A model generated the notes under the pieces. That model made no database searches. It was not told where the DNA came from and worked only from the letters and a program-made list of their open reading frames with translations. A stretch of DNA of 64,000 nt, taken from NCBI GenBank assembly GCA_016710325.1, contig JADJXK010000001.1, positions 1,860,001 through 1,924,000 on the forward strand, in the 5' to 3' direction. This DNA is from Candidatus Leptofilum proximum. Lineage in GTDB: Bacteria > Chloroflexota > Anaerolineae > Promineifilales > Promineifilaceae. The translations under genes and the position numbers were made by a program. Of the stretch, positions 25,919-34,420 are shown in pieces; position 1 is the first letter of the stretch; each line of letters starts with the position of its first letter.

Positions 25919-28392
25919 GAACTGCTTCTGCTGCCGTTGCCGGGCTTATCCAGGGCGGGCGGCTCCTGGGCAATGGGGAAGAGCAGAGAGAAGGTGCTGC
26001 CGATGCCCGGTTGGCTTTCTACCCAGAGGCGCCCGCCGTGGGTGTTGGTCAATTCGTAGGCCATGGAGAGGCCTGCGCCCGTATCGCCCAGCCCGGCGAT
26101 GAGCGGCCGTTCCGCTTCATATATCGGGTTGAAGACGCGGGGCAAATCTTCCTGGCGGATGCCGCTGCCGCTGTCGCTGATGTTGATCTGGATGAAGCGA
26201 ATGATTTCGGCGCTGCTGCTTTTGGCATCAGGGATGCTTTCGGCATGGGCGGTGGCCACGATGCGGCCGTTTTTACCCGAGGCCAGGCAGGCGTTGCTGA
26301 GCAGGTTGCTAAAAATCTGGTGCAAGACACCCCGGCTGACGGGCAGGGCGGGCAAATTCTGGTCAATGTCCAGGTCCAGCTGTAAATCTTTGTCGCGTAG
26401 ATGGCTGACCACGCCGTTGACGGCCGTTTCCAGGGCCTCACGCACGTTGACCGGTTCATCTTCTAGCTGGGCCTGCGGTTCCTGAACGGCCGTCAGCTGC
26501 AAAATCTGCTCCAGCAGGCTGCCCATGCGCTCGGTATTGGCCTGGATGCGCTGCAAAAAGTCGCGCTGCTTCACGCCCAGGATACCCAGCGTTTCACCCA
26601 GCATCAAATCGGTAAACCCGGCGATGGAGGTCATGGGCGTGCGCAGCTCTTGAATGAGGGAGACGAGCATTTCATCGGCCGTGCCGCGATCGCGCTTGGC
26701 CAGGTCTGCTTCCAGCCGGATAATGCGCGCCTGCGCTTCTTCCAGCTGGCCGGAGTAGCGGGTGATGGTCATCATGACCCATTCTGTGCTTAAACCGCCT
26801 TCACCCGCCGAGGCCAGGGCCATTGCTTCTTCGGCTTCAAACAGAGATTCGCGCAGGGTGGCCACTTCTTCTTCCAGCGCCTTGATTTTCTCGTCCCGGC
26901 TGAGGGTTTCAATTTCCTCCAGGGTGGCGGCCAGGTCCTGGGCACGTTTTGTGGCCGTAGCGGCGCGCGTTTCGGCTTGCAGCAGGCGGTTGTTGGCGGT
27001 TTCCAGGTTCTGCACCAGCCGCTCTCGCTCTTCCTCCAGGGCGATGAGACGGCCGCTGATGGCGGTATTGGCGGCGGCTAGGGCGGCAGGGTCTGGTTCG
27101 ACGGGTAAGGGGGCAGCTGCGGCCGTTTCCGGCACGGGCAGCGCCGGGGTGTGGGTAACGGCCTGGGCCACAAATTGAGCCAGACCGGGCAGCAGCGCCT
27201 GCTGCGCTTCAGTCCAGCGGATACGGCCGTCGGGCAGCGCCAGCACAATCAGCCCAATGACAGAATTTTCCTGGGTCATTGGTTCCAGCAGCAGCCCACC
27301 CAACGCACCGATGCCCAGCGCTTCATACAGGGCATACACCTGCCGGGCGCGTGAACCGGTCAGCGGCAAATGGGCTCCTTCCCCGCTGCGAATGAGCTGC
27401 TGAAACGGTTCCCAATCGGCCAGGTGCAGCTGCCAGGAGCGCGGTGAGTTGGTTTGCGGCTGGGGCAGGTTGCTCACCAGGCGAATGGTCTCCGGCGACT
27501 CCTCGGGCAGCAGGCCAATGCCCACAAAAGCGGCGTCGGTGAGGCGGGCGACCATGTCCACGGCCGCTTGCAGACGTCGCGGTGTGGTGTCGGCAGCAAC
27601 GACGGCAGCGGCCAGGGCCAGGGAGCGGTTGAGCTGTTGGTATGCGGGCAGGGCGGCGTGCTCCAGGGCAATGAGCGGCGCCAGCGATTCACGGTAGGCC
27701 ATCACCGCCCAGAGCGGCAGGGCCACCAGGTAGCCCAGGCGAATCCAGTACGGAATATCGGTGCCGGAGGGAATGAGTTCCGGGTAGTTCCAGAAGTGGG
27801 CCAGGTGGGCCAGCAGCAGCAGGCCAAGGATCACAGGGCGCAGGGTGGGGCGGAGACGGCCGTTCCCCACTATCACCATCAGTCCGACCACGAGCAGTAC
27901 AATTTGCACCAGGCCCCAGATGGTGGCCTGGGTGGTGCCGTTGTAGGGCAGCTGGTTGGGCACAGGAGCCTGGGCCACCAGCCCGGCCCAAACCTGGGCA
28001 AAGGAGATGGTCATGACGGTGAGTGTGAGCAGGGCAAAAAGGAGTAAAATATGGCCCAGGCGCGGCAGGTTTTGTGGGGAAGGTATAAACGCCCAGAGCA
28101 GGAAAACGGCCGTTACCGTGTTAACGGCCTGTTCCAGCGGCGGCAAAACAACAATCGAAGAAACCGCGTTGTTGATGATGATCAGGCTGGCAATAAGGAT
28201 GATCAGCCGTCCGGCAATGAGGAAGGCGGCGGCGAGGGCGGTGTGCACGGCCGTTTTGTTGTGTGGGTTGCGCCGCCACTGGCTAAAAGCAATCCCCAGC
28301 ACGGCCTGCAAGGCAAACAAGGTGACCAGGTGGTACACCAGGTTGCCGGGTGATTCGGTTAGCAGCTGGATGATCTGTGGTAACAACGTCAT
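25915..28392 (-). CDS. Membrane histidine-kinase-like protein lacking the phosphoacceptor His
   Basis: 825 residues: about seven to eight N-terminal helices (7TM-like, residues 15-230), a GAF-like domain (about 240-410), a long coiled coil (about 440-560), then HisKA and HATPase. The H-box reads SLIQELRTPMTSI: residue 581 is Gln (CAA, bases 26650-26652) where the phosphorylated His should be. The ATPase lobe seems complete: IFSNLLSNA (N-box), DSGSGI (G1), DTGAGLSMA (G2). It may bind ATP but cannot phosphorylate itself in the standard way, so it may act as a partner of another kinase. No response regulator gene is adjacent. It is the first gene of the LysM pair. Confidence 0.85.
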   Translation of the reverse strand: MTLLPQIIQLLTESPGNLVYHLVTLFALQAVLGIAFSQWRRNPHNKTAVHTALAAAFLIAGRLIILIASLIIINNAVSSIVVLPPLEQAVNTVTAVFLLWAFIPSPQNLPRLGHILLLFALLTLTVMTISFAQVWAGLVAQAPVPNQLPYNGTTQATIWGLVQIVLLVVGLMVIVGNGRLRPTLRPVILGLLLLAHLAHFWNYPELIPSGTDIPYWIRLGYLVALPLWAVMAYRESLAPLIALEHAALPAYQQLNRSLALAAAVVAADTTPRRLQAAVDMVARLTDAAFVGIGLLPEESPETIRLVSNLPQPQTNSPRSWQLHLADWEPFQQLIRSGEGAHLPLTGSRARQVYALYEALGIGALGGLLLEPMTQENSVIGLIVLALPDGRIRWTEAQQALLPGLAQFVAQAVTHTPALPVPETAAAAPLPVEPDPAALAAANTAISGRLIALEEERERLVQNLETANNRLLQAETRAATATKRAQDLAATLEEIETLSRDEKIKALEEEVATLRESLFEAEEAMALASAGEGGLSTEWVMMTITRYSGQLEEAQARIIRLEADLAKRDRGTADEMLVSLIQELRTPMTSIAGFTDLMLGETLGILGVKQRDFLQRIQANTERMGSLLEQILQLTAVQEPQAQLEDEPVNVREALETAVNGVVSHLRDKDLQLDLDIDQNLPALPVSRGVLHQIFSNLLSNACLASGKNGRIVATAHAESIPDAKSSSAEIIRFIQINISDSGSGIRQEDLPRVFNPIYEAERPLIAGLGDTGAGLSMAYELTNTHGGRLWVESQPGIGSTFSLLFPIAQEPPALDKPGNGSRSSS

Positions 28393-28498
28393 GGATCTGA
28401 TAGAACTCGGTGACGATCGTGTTTAGGAACGATGCAAAGCTTATGTAAGGTAGCAAATTATAGCATAACAGAGCGTTTGGGTGGTGGCAGTAAAAGAG

Positions 28499-28537
28499 GG
28501 GTGAAAGGGTGAAAGGGTGAAGGGGTGAAGGGGTGAC
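28499..28537 (+). repeat. Tandem GGTGAAAG repeat
   Basis: Four to five copies of an 8-base unit (GGTGAAAG, last copies GGTGAAGG) lie just upstream of the acetyltransferase ribosome site. Confidence 0.7.
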
Positions 28538-28558
28538 AAGTGAATAGAGGAGGTAGAT

Positions 28559-29035
28559 ATGTTAGAAGAAACAATGATTAAACCGGGGTGGGATGCAGTG
28601 GTTACTTTGCGGGAGATTACGAAGGAGACGCTGCGGCCGTTTCTCAAGATGAATGTGGCTGAGTCGCAGCAGAATGTGGTGGCTAACAACGCCGTCTCCA
28701 TTGCCCAGGCCCATTTTGAGCCAAAGGCGTGGTTCCGGGGCATTTACGCCGATGAGACGCCGGTGGGTTTTATTATGCTGTTTGATGATCCAGACGAGCC
28801 GGTCTACTTTTTGTGGCGGCTGATGGTGGCTGACGAGTTTCAAGGGTTGGGATACGGCCGTAAAGCCATCGCCCACCTTGTCGACTACGTCAAAACCCGC
28901 CCGAATGCCACCGAGCTAAAAGTGAGCCATGTGCCGGAGCTGCCCGGTAATCCCGGTCCCTTTTACCAGAAGCTGGGATTTGAATACACGGGTGAAGAAG
29001 ATGATGGGGAACTGGTGATGCGGTTGAAGCTGTAG
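28559..29035 (+). CDS. GNAT acetyltransferase (SpeG/PaiA-like)
   Basis: 158 residues, start ATG 28559 with GAGGAGG eight bases upstream. The acetyl-CoA site appears as WRLMVADEFQGLGYGRKAI (Q-x-x-G-x-G). FYQKLGFEYTGE near the end is the usual GNAT C-terminal strand. The first half, with WRGI-like FRGIYADETPVGFIML, is as in spermine/spermidine-type and aminoglycoside-type enzymes. The small-molecule substrate is not known. It is transcribed divergently from the histidine-kinase-like gene. Confidence 0.9.
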   Translation: MLEETMIKPGWDAVVTLREITKETLRPFLKMNVAESQQNVVANNAVSIAQAHFEPKAWFRGIYADETPVGFIMLFDDPDEPVYFLWRLMVADEFQGLGYGRKAIAHLVDYVKTRPNATELKVSHVPELPGNPGPFYQKLGFEYTGEEDDGELVMRLKL

Positions 29036-29075
29036 GCGTGAAATGTAAACGTGAAGGAAAAATCACGTTTCACGC
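29036..29075. repeat. GTGAAACGTGA-family intergenic hairpin
   Basis: GCGTGAAATGTAAACGTGA (29036-29054) is an imperfect inverse of TCACGTTTCACGC (29063-29075). Related copies are at 32083-32139 and 55405-55455. It lies between convergent genes and may help transcription end. Confidence 0.6.
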
Positions 29076-29076
29076 T

Positions 29077-30072
29077 TCATGCTTCACTTAATTTTGCCGC
29101 CAGAAACCGTGCCGCTTCTTGCTCGGCCCAGCAGGTGAACTGGCCAGGGCGGCCGCTGATAAACCCCATGTGCCCACCTTTTGGCGTGATGCCCGCTGCC
29201 AGGCACGGGTTGGCGGCAATGACATCGTAAGGGATGTCGTCCGGGGCAAACAGCGGATCGTCAAGGGCGCGCAGCACCAGGGTGGGGATGCGAATAGAAG
29301 GCAGAAACTGCGCCGTGCTGCACTGCGCATAGTAATCATCGGCATCACGAAACCCACCCAGCGGGGCCGTGCCGTAATCGTCGAACTCGCGGAAGGTACG
29401 GGCGGCTAGCAGTGTTTCTATATCAACCAGTGGCGCCAACAGCTCAGCCTTGGCCTTGACTTTAGGGCGCAGGGAGTGCAAAAAGTAGCGAACGTAGAGC
29501 CGGGCAAACCCCCGGGCGAGCAGGTCGCTGCTTTTTTTCATGTCAAAGGGTGGGGAAATGGCAACGGCCGTATCCACCCAATCTTTCGCTTCAGTACCGC
29601 GTTCGCCCACAAACTTCAACGTCAGGTTTGCCCCCAACGAAAAGCCGATGAGGCCCCGCTTGCTGCGGGGGAACCACTCAGTTAGGGTACGCAAGACCAG
29701 TTCCACATCGTCGGTGGCGCCGGAGTGGTAAAAGCGGGCCACCCGATTGATTTCGCCGCTGCAGGAGCGATAGTTCATGCCTACACTGCGGATGCCCAGC
29801 TGCGCCAGGCGGTAGTAGGTTTCGCGGGCATAACTGCGCCGGGCATTGCCCTCCAGCCCATGCAGCAGCAGCACTACCGGGGCATCATCGGGCAGCAGAT
29901 AACTGGCTACCTCTGGGAAATCCAGGTCAATGAAATCACCATCTGGCGTATCCAGGCGGCGGCGCTGGAAAATGATGCCAAACTTACGCCGCATCATGCG
30001 GCTAAAAACGGTTTGGGTGTGGCCGCCGGGCAGCCATTTGCTGGGCACGAAGGGTGCTAACTCAAAGGTCAT
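29077..30072 (-). CDS. YheT-family alpha/beta hydrolase
   Basis: 331 residues from ATG 30072 (starting MTFELAPFVPSKWLPGGHTQ). The WLPGGHTQT box, LLLHGLEGNA (oxyanion), GFSLGANLTLKF (nucleophile Ser), DDPLFAP (Asp) and PKGGHMGF (His) define the YheT/ABHD1-3 group. Members are esterases or acyl-transfer enzymes on lipids. The conserved PGGHTQ start of the family supports the chosen codon. It is convergent with the acetyltransferase and not linked to the hydrogenase operon by function. Confidence 0.92.
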   Translation of the reverse strand: MTFELAPFVPSKWLPGGHTQTVFSRMMRRKFGIIFQRRRLDTPDGDFIDLDFPEVASYLLPDDAPVVLLLHGLEGNARRSYARETYYRLAQLGIRSVGMNYRSCSGEINRVARFYHSGATDDVELVLRTLTEWFPRSKRGLIGFSLGANLTLKFVGERGTEAKDWVDTAVAISPPFDMKKSSDLLARGFARLYVRYFLHSLRPKVKAKAELLAPLVDIETLLAARTFREFDDYGTAPLGGFRDADDYYAQCSTAQFLPSIRIPTLVLRALDDPLFAPDDIPYDVIAANPCLAAGITPKGGHMGFISGRPGQFTCWAEQEAARFLAAKLSEA

Positions 30073-30137
30073 TATGGTTTGTTGAACGAGTTTTTGTTTA
30101 GGGGTATTGTCGGGGAATACGGCCGTTCTGGCAAACA

Positions 30138-30215
30138 AGAAAATAGAACGCGGATAAACGGGGATGAACCCGGATATTTACTAATCCGCGTTCATCCACG
30201 CTCGTCCGCGTCCGA
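30138..30215. repeat. Intergenic hairpin of CGCGGAT/ATCCGCG words
   Basis: ACGCGGATAAACGGGGATGAA is followed by AATCCGCGTTCATCC and CGTCCGCGTCCG. It lies between the YheT gene and the hydrogenase protease stop, and is of the same composite type as other gaps. Confidence 0.55.
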
Positions 30216-30226
30216 AATAATGCTTT

Positions 30227-30757
30227 CTAAACCGGAAGACAAATGCCTGCCAGAACCTCCATCACCTGCTCGGCAGCGGCGGTGGCTTCTGGCGACAGCA
30301 TTTCCCCCATTTCCAGGCTGGCCGGTTGGATGCCGATCAGGGCAACTTCGCAGTGGAGAACGGCCGTAAAATATTCCCCCAGCAAGGAGAGCGGCATGGT
30401 GTGGGTGGAGGCGCTCAGCCCGTCGCAGCAGCGCCAGTCCAGCCAACGGATGGTGCCGAGCGGCTCATCCATTTTGGCAGCATCGATGAGCAGCACCAGG
30501 TCCGGGGCAAATCGGCGCACCTGGCCGGTGCAGTTTTCCGGGGCATGGGCGGCTTCGATGAGGAGCAGATTGGGGTGGGCGTACGGCCGTAACCCCCGCA
30601 CCACCGCCAGCCCCACACCGTCATCGCTGCGCAGCGTCTGGCCTACCCCTAAAATTGCGAGGCGAAACGGCCGTTCAGCTTTCTGATTCTGGAGCCGGTT
30701 CAACGTCGCCTGCAGCGAGCTTTGCCAGCAGTGCTTCGATATCTTCGTCTCGTCCAT
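30227..30757 (-). CDS. Hydrogenase maturation protease
   Basis: 176 residues of the HycI/HyaD family, which cuts the C-terminal tail of the [NiFe] large subunit once nickel is in place. LAILGVGQTLRSDDGVGL is the metal site (the Asp in the DD pair), and the second acidic site is ENC.../LVLLIDAAKMDE. It overlaps the preceding ferredoxin gene by 83 bases if the ATG at 30757 is used. A shorter start would need a non-ATG codon near 30690. It is the last gene of the hydrogenase operon, and its presence supports a true [NiFe] site in the large subunit. Confidence 0.88.
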   Translation of the reverse strand: MDETKISKHCWQSSLQATLNRLQNQKAERPFRLAILGVGQTLRSDDGVGLAVVRGLRPYAHPNLLLIEAAHAPENCTGQVRRFAPDLVLLIDAAKMDEPLGTIRWLDWRCCDGLSASTHTMPLSLLGEYFTAVLHCEVALIGIQPASLEMGEMLSPEATAAAEQVMEVLAGICLPV

Positions 30758-31106
30758 ACGTCACCGTAAACGGCTCTTTGCTGGTAGCTGCCAGTTCCCA
30801 TTCTTCGCTGGACATCTCAATGCAGCTGAAGCGGCAGCTTTCCACACACTGCCCGCAAAACGTGCAGTGGTCTGGATGGTAGCGCATCACAAACTGTTTT
30901 GCCTTCTTATCCAGCGTGATCAGCTCAATAGCATTCGCCGGGCAGTCTGAACTGCATAGGCCGCACCCGGTACACTTTTCTGGGTCCCAGTGCAGCATGC
31001 CACGCGTACGCGGCGGGGCCGGGCGCTTTACAAACGGATACTGCTCCGTCACCGGGCGGCGAAAGAGGGAGGTAACAACATCTTGCAGCATGGTTCCAAC
31101 TTTCAT
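30675..31106 (-). CDS. Hydrogenase 8Fe ferredoxin subunit (NuoI/HycF-like)
   Basis: 143 residues with two full [4Fe-4S] motifs: C45-x2-C48-x2-C51-x3-C55 and C81-x2-C84-x2-C87-x3-C91. This subunit passes electrons between ferredoxin and the small subunit and is the group 4 hydrogenase counterpart of NuoI. The ATG at 31106 overlaps the stop of the membrane subunit gene (ATGA), so translation is coupled. The acidic C-terminal tail (EPAPESES) overlaps the protease reading frame. Confidence 0.93.
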   Translation of the reverse strand: MKVGTMLQDVVTSLFRRPVTEQYPFVKRPAPPRTRGMLHWDPEKCTGCGLCSSDCPANAIELITLDKKAKQFVMRYHPDHCTFCGQCVESCRFSCIEMSSEEWELAATSKEPFTVTYGRDEDIEALLAKLAAGDVEPAPESES

Positions 31107-32038
31107 GATACAGCTCCTGCCTGAACAAATTTAACCACGGCCAGAATCAGCCACTGCACGATGACGAGCAGCGAGCCGTAGCGCCACCACAGCCCCACCG
31201 TCTGGTCGATGCGCAGGCGAGTCATCAACGCCTGGAAGCCAGCCAGCCCGACCAGCAGCAGCACTGTTTTGAGCAAGTATTCCAGCGGCGAACCAACGCC
31301 GCCCAGGTAAAACGTAGCCACCAACGTCAGGCCAATCACCAGTTCGGCCACCTTGCCCAGGTGAAAGAGGGCCATGCCCCGGCCGCTGTACTCGGTGAGC
31401 GCCCCGGCCACAATTTCGGTTTCGGCTTCAGGAGCATCAAACGGGGGCAGCTCCAGCTTGCCCATGAGGCCAATGATGGCCACGATGAAGCCAAGCGGTT
31501 GGGTGAGGAGCAGCCAACGGCCGTCTACAAACCCCATAATCTCATTAATCTGCCAGCTGCCCGCGACAATTGCTGGACCCAGTAGCGCCATGAGGAAGGG
31601 TGCCTCGTAGGCAAAGAGCTGCGTTAGCGTGCGCGTGGCCCCCACCAGTGAGAAGCGGCTGCGCGTGTTGGCCCCGGCCAGGCCGGTGCACAACGTCAGC
31701 AGGCTCAGCAGGTAAAGCGCCACGATGAGGTCACCCTTGAAGCTGAAGGCTGGCGGCAGCCCGGCAATGGGCACGTACAACGCGGCCGTCAGCGGCCCGG
31801 CCACCGCGATGATAGGCAGCAGGATGAACAAGGTGTGGTTGGCATCACGGGGCAGCACTTCTTCTTTGACCAGCAGCTTGACCACATCGGCTACCGGCTG
31901 GAACCAGCGCGGCCCGACGCGGTTTTGCAGACGGGCCAGCATCTTGCGGTCCACCCATTCGTAGGCCAACCCGTTTAGCAGCAAAAAGATACCGCTGGGG
32001 AAAAGGAGGATGGCGAGGATGTTTAGGATTTCGTTCAT
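31103..32038 (-). CDS. Hydrogenase membrane subunit (NuoH/HycD-like)
   Basis: 311 residues with about eight helices. Family features are GLAYEWVDRKMLARLQNRVGP near residue 25-45 (the conserved ExxRxxARxQxRxGP-like loop) and LELPPFDAPEAETEIVAG with its acidic residues. It anchors the peripheral arm and starts the proton path. It is downstream of the large-subunit gene by a hairpin-bearing gap and is coupled to the ferredoxin gene by ATGA. The counterpart is NuoH in complex I and HyfC/EchB in hydrogenases. Confidence 0.93.
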   Translation of the reverse strand: MNEILNILAILLFPSGIFLLLNGLAYEWVDRKMLARLQNRVGPRWFQPVADVVKLLVKEEVLPRDANHTLFILLPIIAVAGPLTAALYVPIAGLPPAFSFKGDLIVALYLLSLLTLCTGLAGANTRSRFSLVGATRTLTQLFAYEAPFLMALLGPAIVAGSWQINEIMGFVDGRWLLLTQPLGFIVAIIGLMGKLELPPFDAPEAETEIVAGALTEYSGRGMALFHLGKVAELVIGLTLVATFYLGGVGSPLEYLLKTVLLLVGLAGFQALMTRLRIDQTVGLWWRYGSLLVIVQWLILAVVKFVQAGAVS

Positions 32039-32082
32039 AGTGTACTCGTTAACTATTTAGGTTCTCCGGGAGTTGTTGAAAC

Positions 32083-32139
32083 GTGAAACGTGATGTGTGA
32101 AGTGCCTCTTGTCATGTTTCACGCTTCACGTTTCACCTA
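32083..32139. repeat. GTGAAACGTGA hairpin within the hydrogenase operon
   Basis: ACGTGAAACGTGATG and its inverse CATGTTTCACGCTTCACGTTTCAC lie in the gap between the large-subunit and NuoH-like genes. Confidence 0.65.
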
Positions 32140-32146
32140 GAAAACC

Positions 32147-33808
32147 TTACTTTTTTGCGTACCAATCAATACCATACTGCCGCAGCTGTTCCCAGGTCCA
32201 GATACGGCCGTTTGCCTGTGCAGATTTCACCGAGATAGCCCGATCGTTGCAGGAGAAGCAGGGATCGACCCCGGCCAGCAGCATGGGCATGTCTGCCAGC
32301 TGGTGGCCGACGGCCAGCGTGATCACCGAAGCCATGTTGACCAGGGTTGGCGTGCGCACCTTGATGCGGTCCGGCATGTTGGAGCCGTTGCTCTTGATGA
32401 AGTAGAGCAGTTCCCCACGCGGCGCTTCCACCCGGCTGATGGTTTCACCCGGCTTGATTTTGCGCGGCATGCGTGTGGTCAGTTCACCCTCGGGCAGATT
32501 GTCCAGCAGGCGGCGCAGGACGGCGCTGGAGACTTGCAGCTCTTGCAGCCGCACCATAAAGCGCGCCTCCAGGTCACCGCTGATGGCGATGATTGGCTCA
32601 ACAGGGAAAACATCATAGGCGGCGTACGGCGCCTCCACCCGCACGTCGCGGGTCACGCCAGAGGCTCTGGCGTTGGGTCCTACGCAGCCTAACATTTCAG
32701 CCTGAGCGGCCGTCATCACCCCAATATTGCGCGTGCGCTGGAGGAACATGCCGTCGTTGCTCACCACGTTCAGATAATGTGCAATACGGCCGTCCAGAAA
32801 GTCCAGCCCCTCGTGGATCATCTCGATATGCTCCGGCGTCACGTCAAACTTCACTCCGCCGAGCAGGTTGGCCGAGTAGTTGACCCGGTTGCCCGTCAGA
32901 TTCTCCAGGATGTCCATCACGGTTTCCCGGTCGCGCCAGGTGTACATGAACAGCGTGTCAAACCCGGCTTCGTGGGCGGCCACGCCAAACCAGAGCAGGT
33001 GGCTGTGGAACCGTTCCAACTCAGCCACCAGCACGCGGATGGCCTGGGCGCGCGGCGGGGCGGTGACGCCCGCCAACTTCTCCACCCCCAGCACGTATGC
33101 CAGAGTGTGGATGTGGGAGCAAATGCCGCAGATGCGCTCCAGCAGGTAGAGGTCCTGTGTCCAGGTGCGGGATTCGGTCGCTTTTTCGATGCCGCGATGG
33201 GCATAACCCAGCCGCACGGCGCCATCGGTGACAATCTCACCATCAACGGCAAACTCAAAATGAGCCGGTTCTTTCAGCGCCGGGTGCTGCGGGCCGATGG
33301 GCACGATAAATTTGTTGCTACCGGGCTCAACGGGGGTGGGGGCTGCGGTACGGCCGTCTCCCACCACCACACTCGCATCAAAATCCTTGCGCAGCGGATA
33401 GACCTCCGCGGGCCAATCGTCCGGCAGGAAAAGATGTTCCGTGTGCGGCGTGTCCGTCACCGTGATGCCAAACATTTCCATCAGTTCCTGCTCGTGCACC
33501 GTGGCCGAGGGAATCAGGGGGCAGAGGCTGGGCACCACAGGCGCTTCTTTTGCTACCGCCACGCGCAGGGTGAGAACGGCCGCATCGTGGCAAAAGTGGT
33601 ACAGTACTTCCAGGGTCTCGCCGTCCAGCCCGGTGATGGTTGCCAGGTACCCCCAATGGGCATCCAGCAGCGCGGCGACAGCCGCCAGCAAATCCTCAGC
33701 CGCCAGCACCACATCCATCCGATCCGGCTCCGGCCTTTCCACCGATTTTGCCCAGGGCGCTAACAGCTTTTCTACAACATCAAAATCTAATAGAGCTTCT
33801 GCGTTCAT
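32147..33808 (-). CDS. Group 4 [NiFe] hydrogenase large subunit, NuoC-NuoD fusion
   Basis: 553 residues from ATG 33808 (GGAG upstream). Residues 1-145 are the NuoC-like domain (HEQELMEMFGI, near 105-115). The rest is the catalytic domain. Both nickel motifs are complete: RICGICSH (Cys227, Cys230) and DPCFSCNDR (Cys517, Cys520, Arg523). Complex I NuoD lacks these four Cys, so this is a hydrogenase and not an NADH dehydrogenase. About 30 residues follow Arg523; the protease at the operon end should remove them. It can couple ferredoxin oxidation to H2 formation and proton or sodium pumping, or the reverse. Subgroup assignment needs a tree. Confidence 0.95.
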   Translation of the reverse strand: MNAEALLDFDVVEKLLAPWAKSVERPEPDRMDVVLAAEDLLAAVAALLDAHWGYLATITGLDGETLEVLYHFCHDAAVLTLRVAVAKEAPVVPSLCPLIPSATVHEQELMEMFGITVTDTPHTEHLFLPDDWPAEVYPLRKDFDASVVVGDGRTAAPTPVEPGSNKFIVPIGPQHPALKEPAHFEFAVDGEIVTDGAVRLGYAHRGIEKATESRTWTQDLYLLERICGICSHIHTLAYVLGVEKLAGVTAPPRAQAIRVLVAELERFHSHLLWFGVAAHEAGFDTLFMYTWRDRETVMDILENLTGNRVNYSANLLGGVKFDVTPEHIEMIHEGLDFLDGRIAHYLNVVSNDGMFLQRTRNIGVMTAAQAEMLGCVGPNARASGVTRDVRVEAPYAAYDVFPVEPIIAISGDLEARFMVRLQELQVSSAVLRRLLDNLPEGELTTRMPRKIKPGETISRVEAPRGELLYFIKSNGSNMPDRIKVRTPTLVNMASVITLAVGHQLADMPMLLAGVDPCFSCNDRAISVKSAQANGRIWTWEQLRQYGIDWYAKK

Positions 33809-33831
33809 TGTGAACTCCAAAATAAAGAGCT

Positions 33832-33891
33832 GGGGATTGGAGACTGGAGATTGGAGATTTTTCAATCTCTAATCTCCAACCTCTAATCTCC
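33832..33891. repeat. GAGATTGGAGATT-family hairpin, copy 1
   Basis: GGGGATTGGAGACTGGAGATT-type words, then their inverse AATCTCTAATCTCCAACCTC, with a TTTTTC loop. It occupies the gap between small- and large-subunit genes. Confidence 0.75.
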
Positions 33892-33896
33892 CTTTC

Positions 33897-34343
33897 CTAC
33901 TGTTTCAAACTCTCCAACAGCGTCACCACGCCGTGAATAATTGCATCGGGCCGGGGCGGGCAGCCGGGTACAAAGACGTTCACCGGCAGCACCTGGTCAA
34001 TTCCGCCCAGGCAGTTGTAACAGCCCTCAAACACCCCGCCGGACAGGGCACAGGCACCCACGGCAATCACAAACTTTGGCTCCGGCATCTGGTCGTAGAT
34101 ACGGCGCAGGCGGTCGCGCGACTGCCGGGTGACGGGGCCGGTGCAGATGAGAATGTCGGCATGGCGTGGGCTGCCTTGCAGCTTGATGCCAAAGCGCTCC
34201 ACGTCGTAGCGCGGCGTCAGCGTGGCCAGAATTTCAATGTCGCAGCCGTTACACGAGCCGCTGTTGTAATGAATAGCCCAGGGCGAATTAATGCGCGCCC
34301 AGGAGGTGATGTTTTCTTTTATTGCTTCTAAAGTGCTTGTCAT
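33897..34343 (-). CDS. Hydrogenase small subunit (NuoB-like)
   Basis: 148 residues. The proximal [4Fe-4S] cluster ligands are SCNGCDIE (Cys31, Cys34), Cys98 (GACALSGG) and Cys128 (FVPGCPPRPD). The CxxC spacing at the first site is that of group 4 hydrogenase small subunits, whereas complex I NuoB has adjacent Cys residues. Additional Cys108 and Cys111 in EGCYNCLGG are of note. It docks on the large subunit and receives electrons from the ferredoxin subunit. Confidence 0.95.
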   Translation of the reverse strand: MTSTLEAIKENITSWARINSPWAIHYNSGSCNGCDIEILATLTPRYDVERFGIKLQGSPRHADILICTGPVTRQSRDRLRRIYDQMPEPKFVIAVGACALSGGVFEGCYNCLGGIDQVLPVNVFVPGCPPRPDAIIHGVVTLLESLKQ

Positions 34344-34360
34344 GAGATTTTCTTATTTTG

Positions 34361-34411
34361 TAGCCGCGGTTTCTTACCGCGTCTTCAGACCGCGGTAAGA
34401 AACCGCGGCTA
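34361..34411. repeat. Perfect 21-bp inverted repeat in the hydrogenase operon
   Basis: TAGCCGCGGTTTCTTACCGCG (positions 34361-34381) and its exact inverse at 34391-34411 surround a 9-base loop. The gap between the NuoA-like and small-subunit genes carries this hairpin. There is no T tract for termination on the minus strand. Confidence 0.85.
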
Positions 34412-34420
34412 CAGCAAAAC

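Noticed and set aside
24785..26059. Long plus-strand open frame of 424 codons opposite the LysM gene
   Set aside because: Composed of Gly/Arg/Val runs mirroring the Thr/Ala-rich tract on the other strand; no ribosome site or known domain.
28499..28537. GGTGAAAG tandem repeat as a CRISPR-like array
   Set aside because: Unit of eight bases without spacers; no cas genes.
32777..33763. Long plus-strand open frame opposite the hydrogenase large subunit
   Set aside because: Shadow of a gene with all catalytic motifs; composition typical for antisense frames in GC-rich DNA.
32147..33808. NADH dehydrogenase (complex I) subunit C/D
   Set aside because: All four nickel-binding Cys and a maturation protease are present, which complex I lacks.
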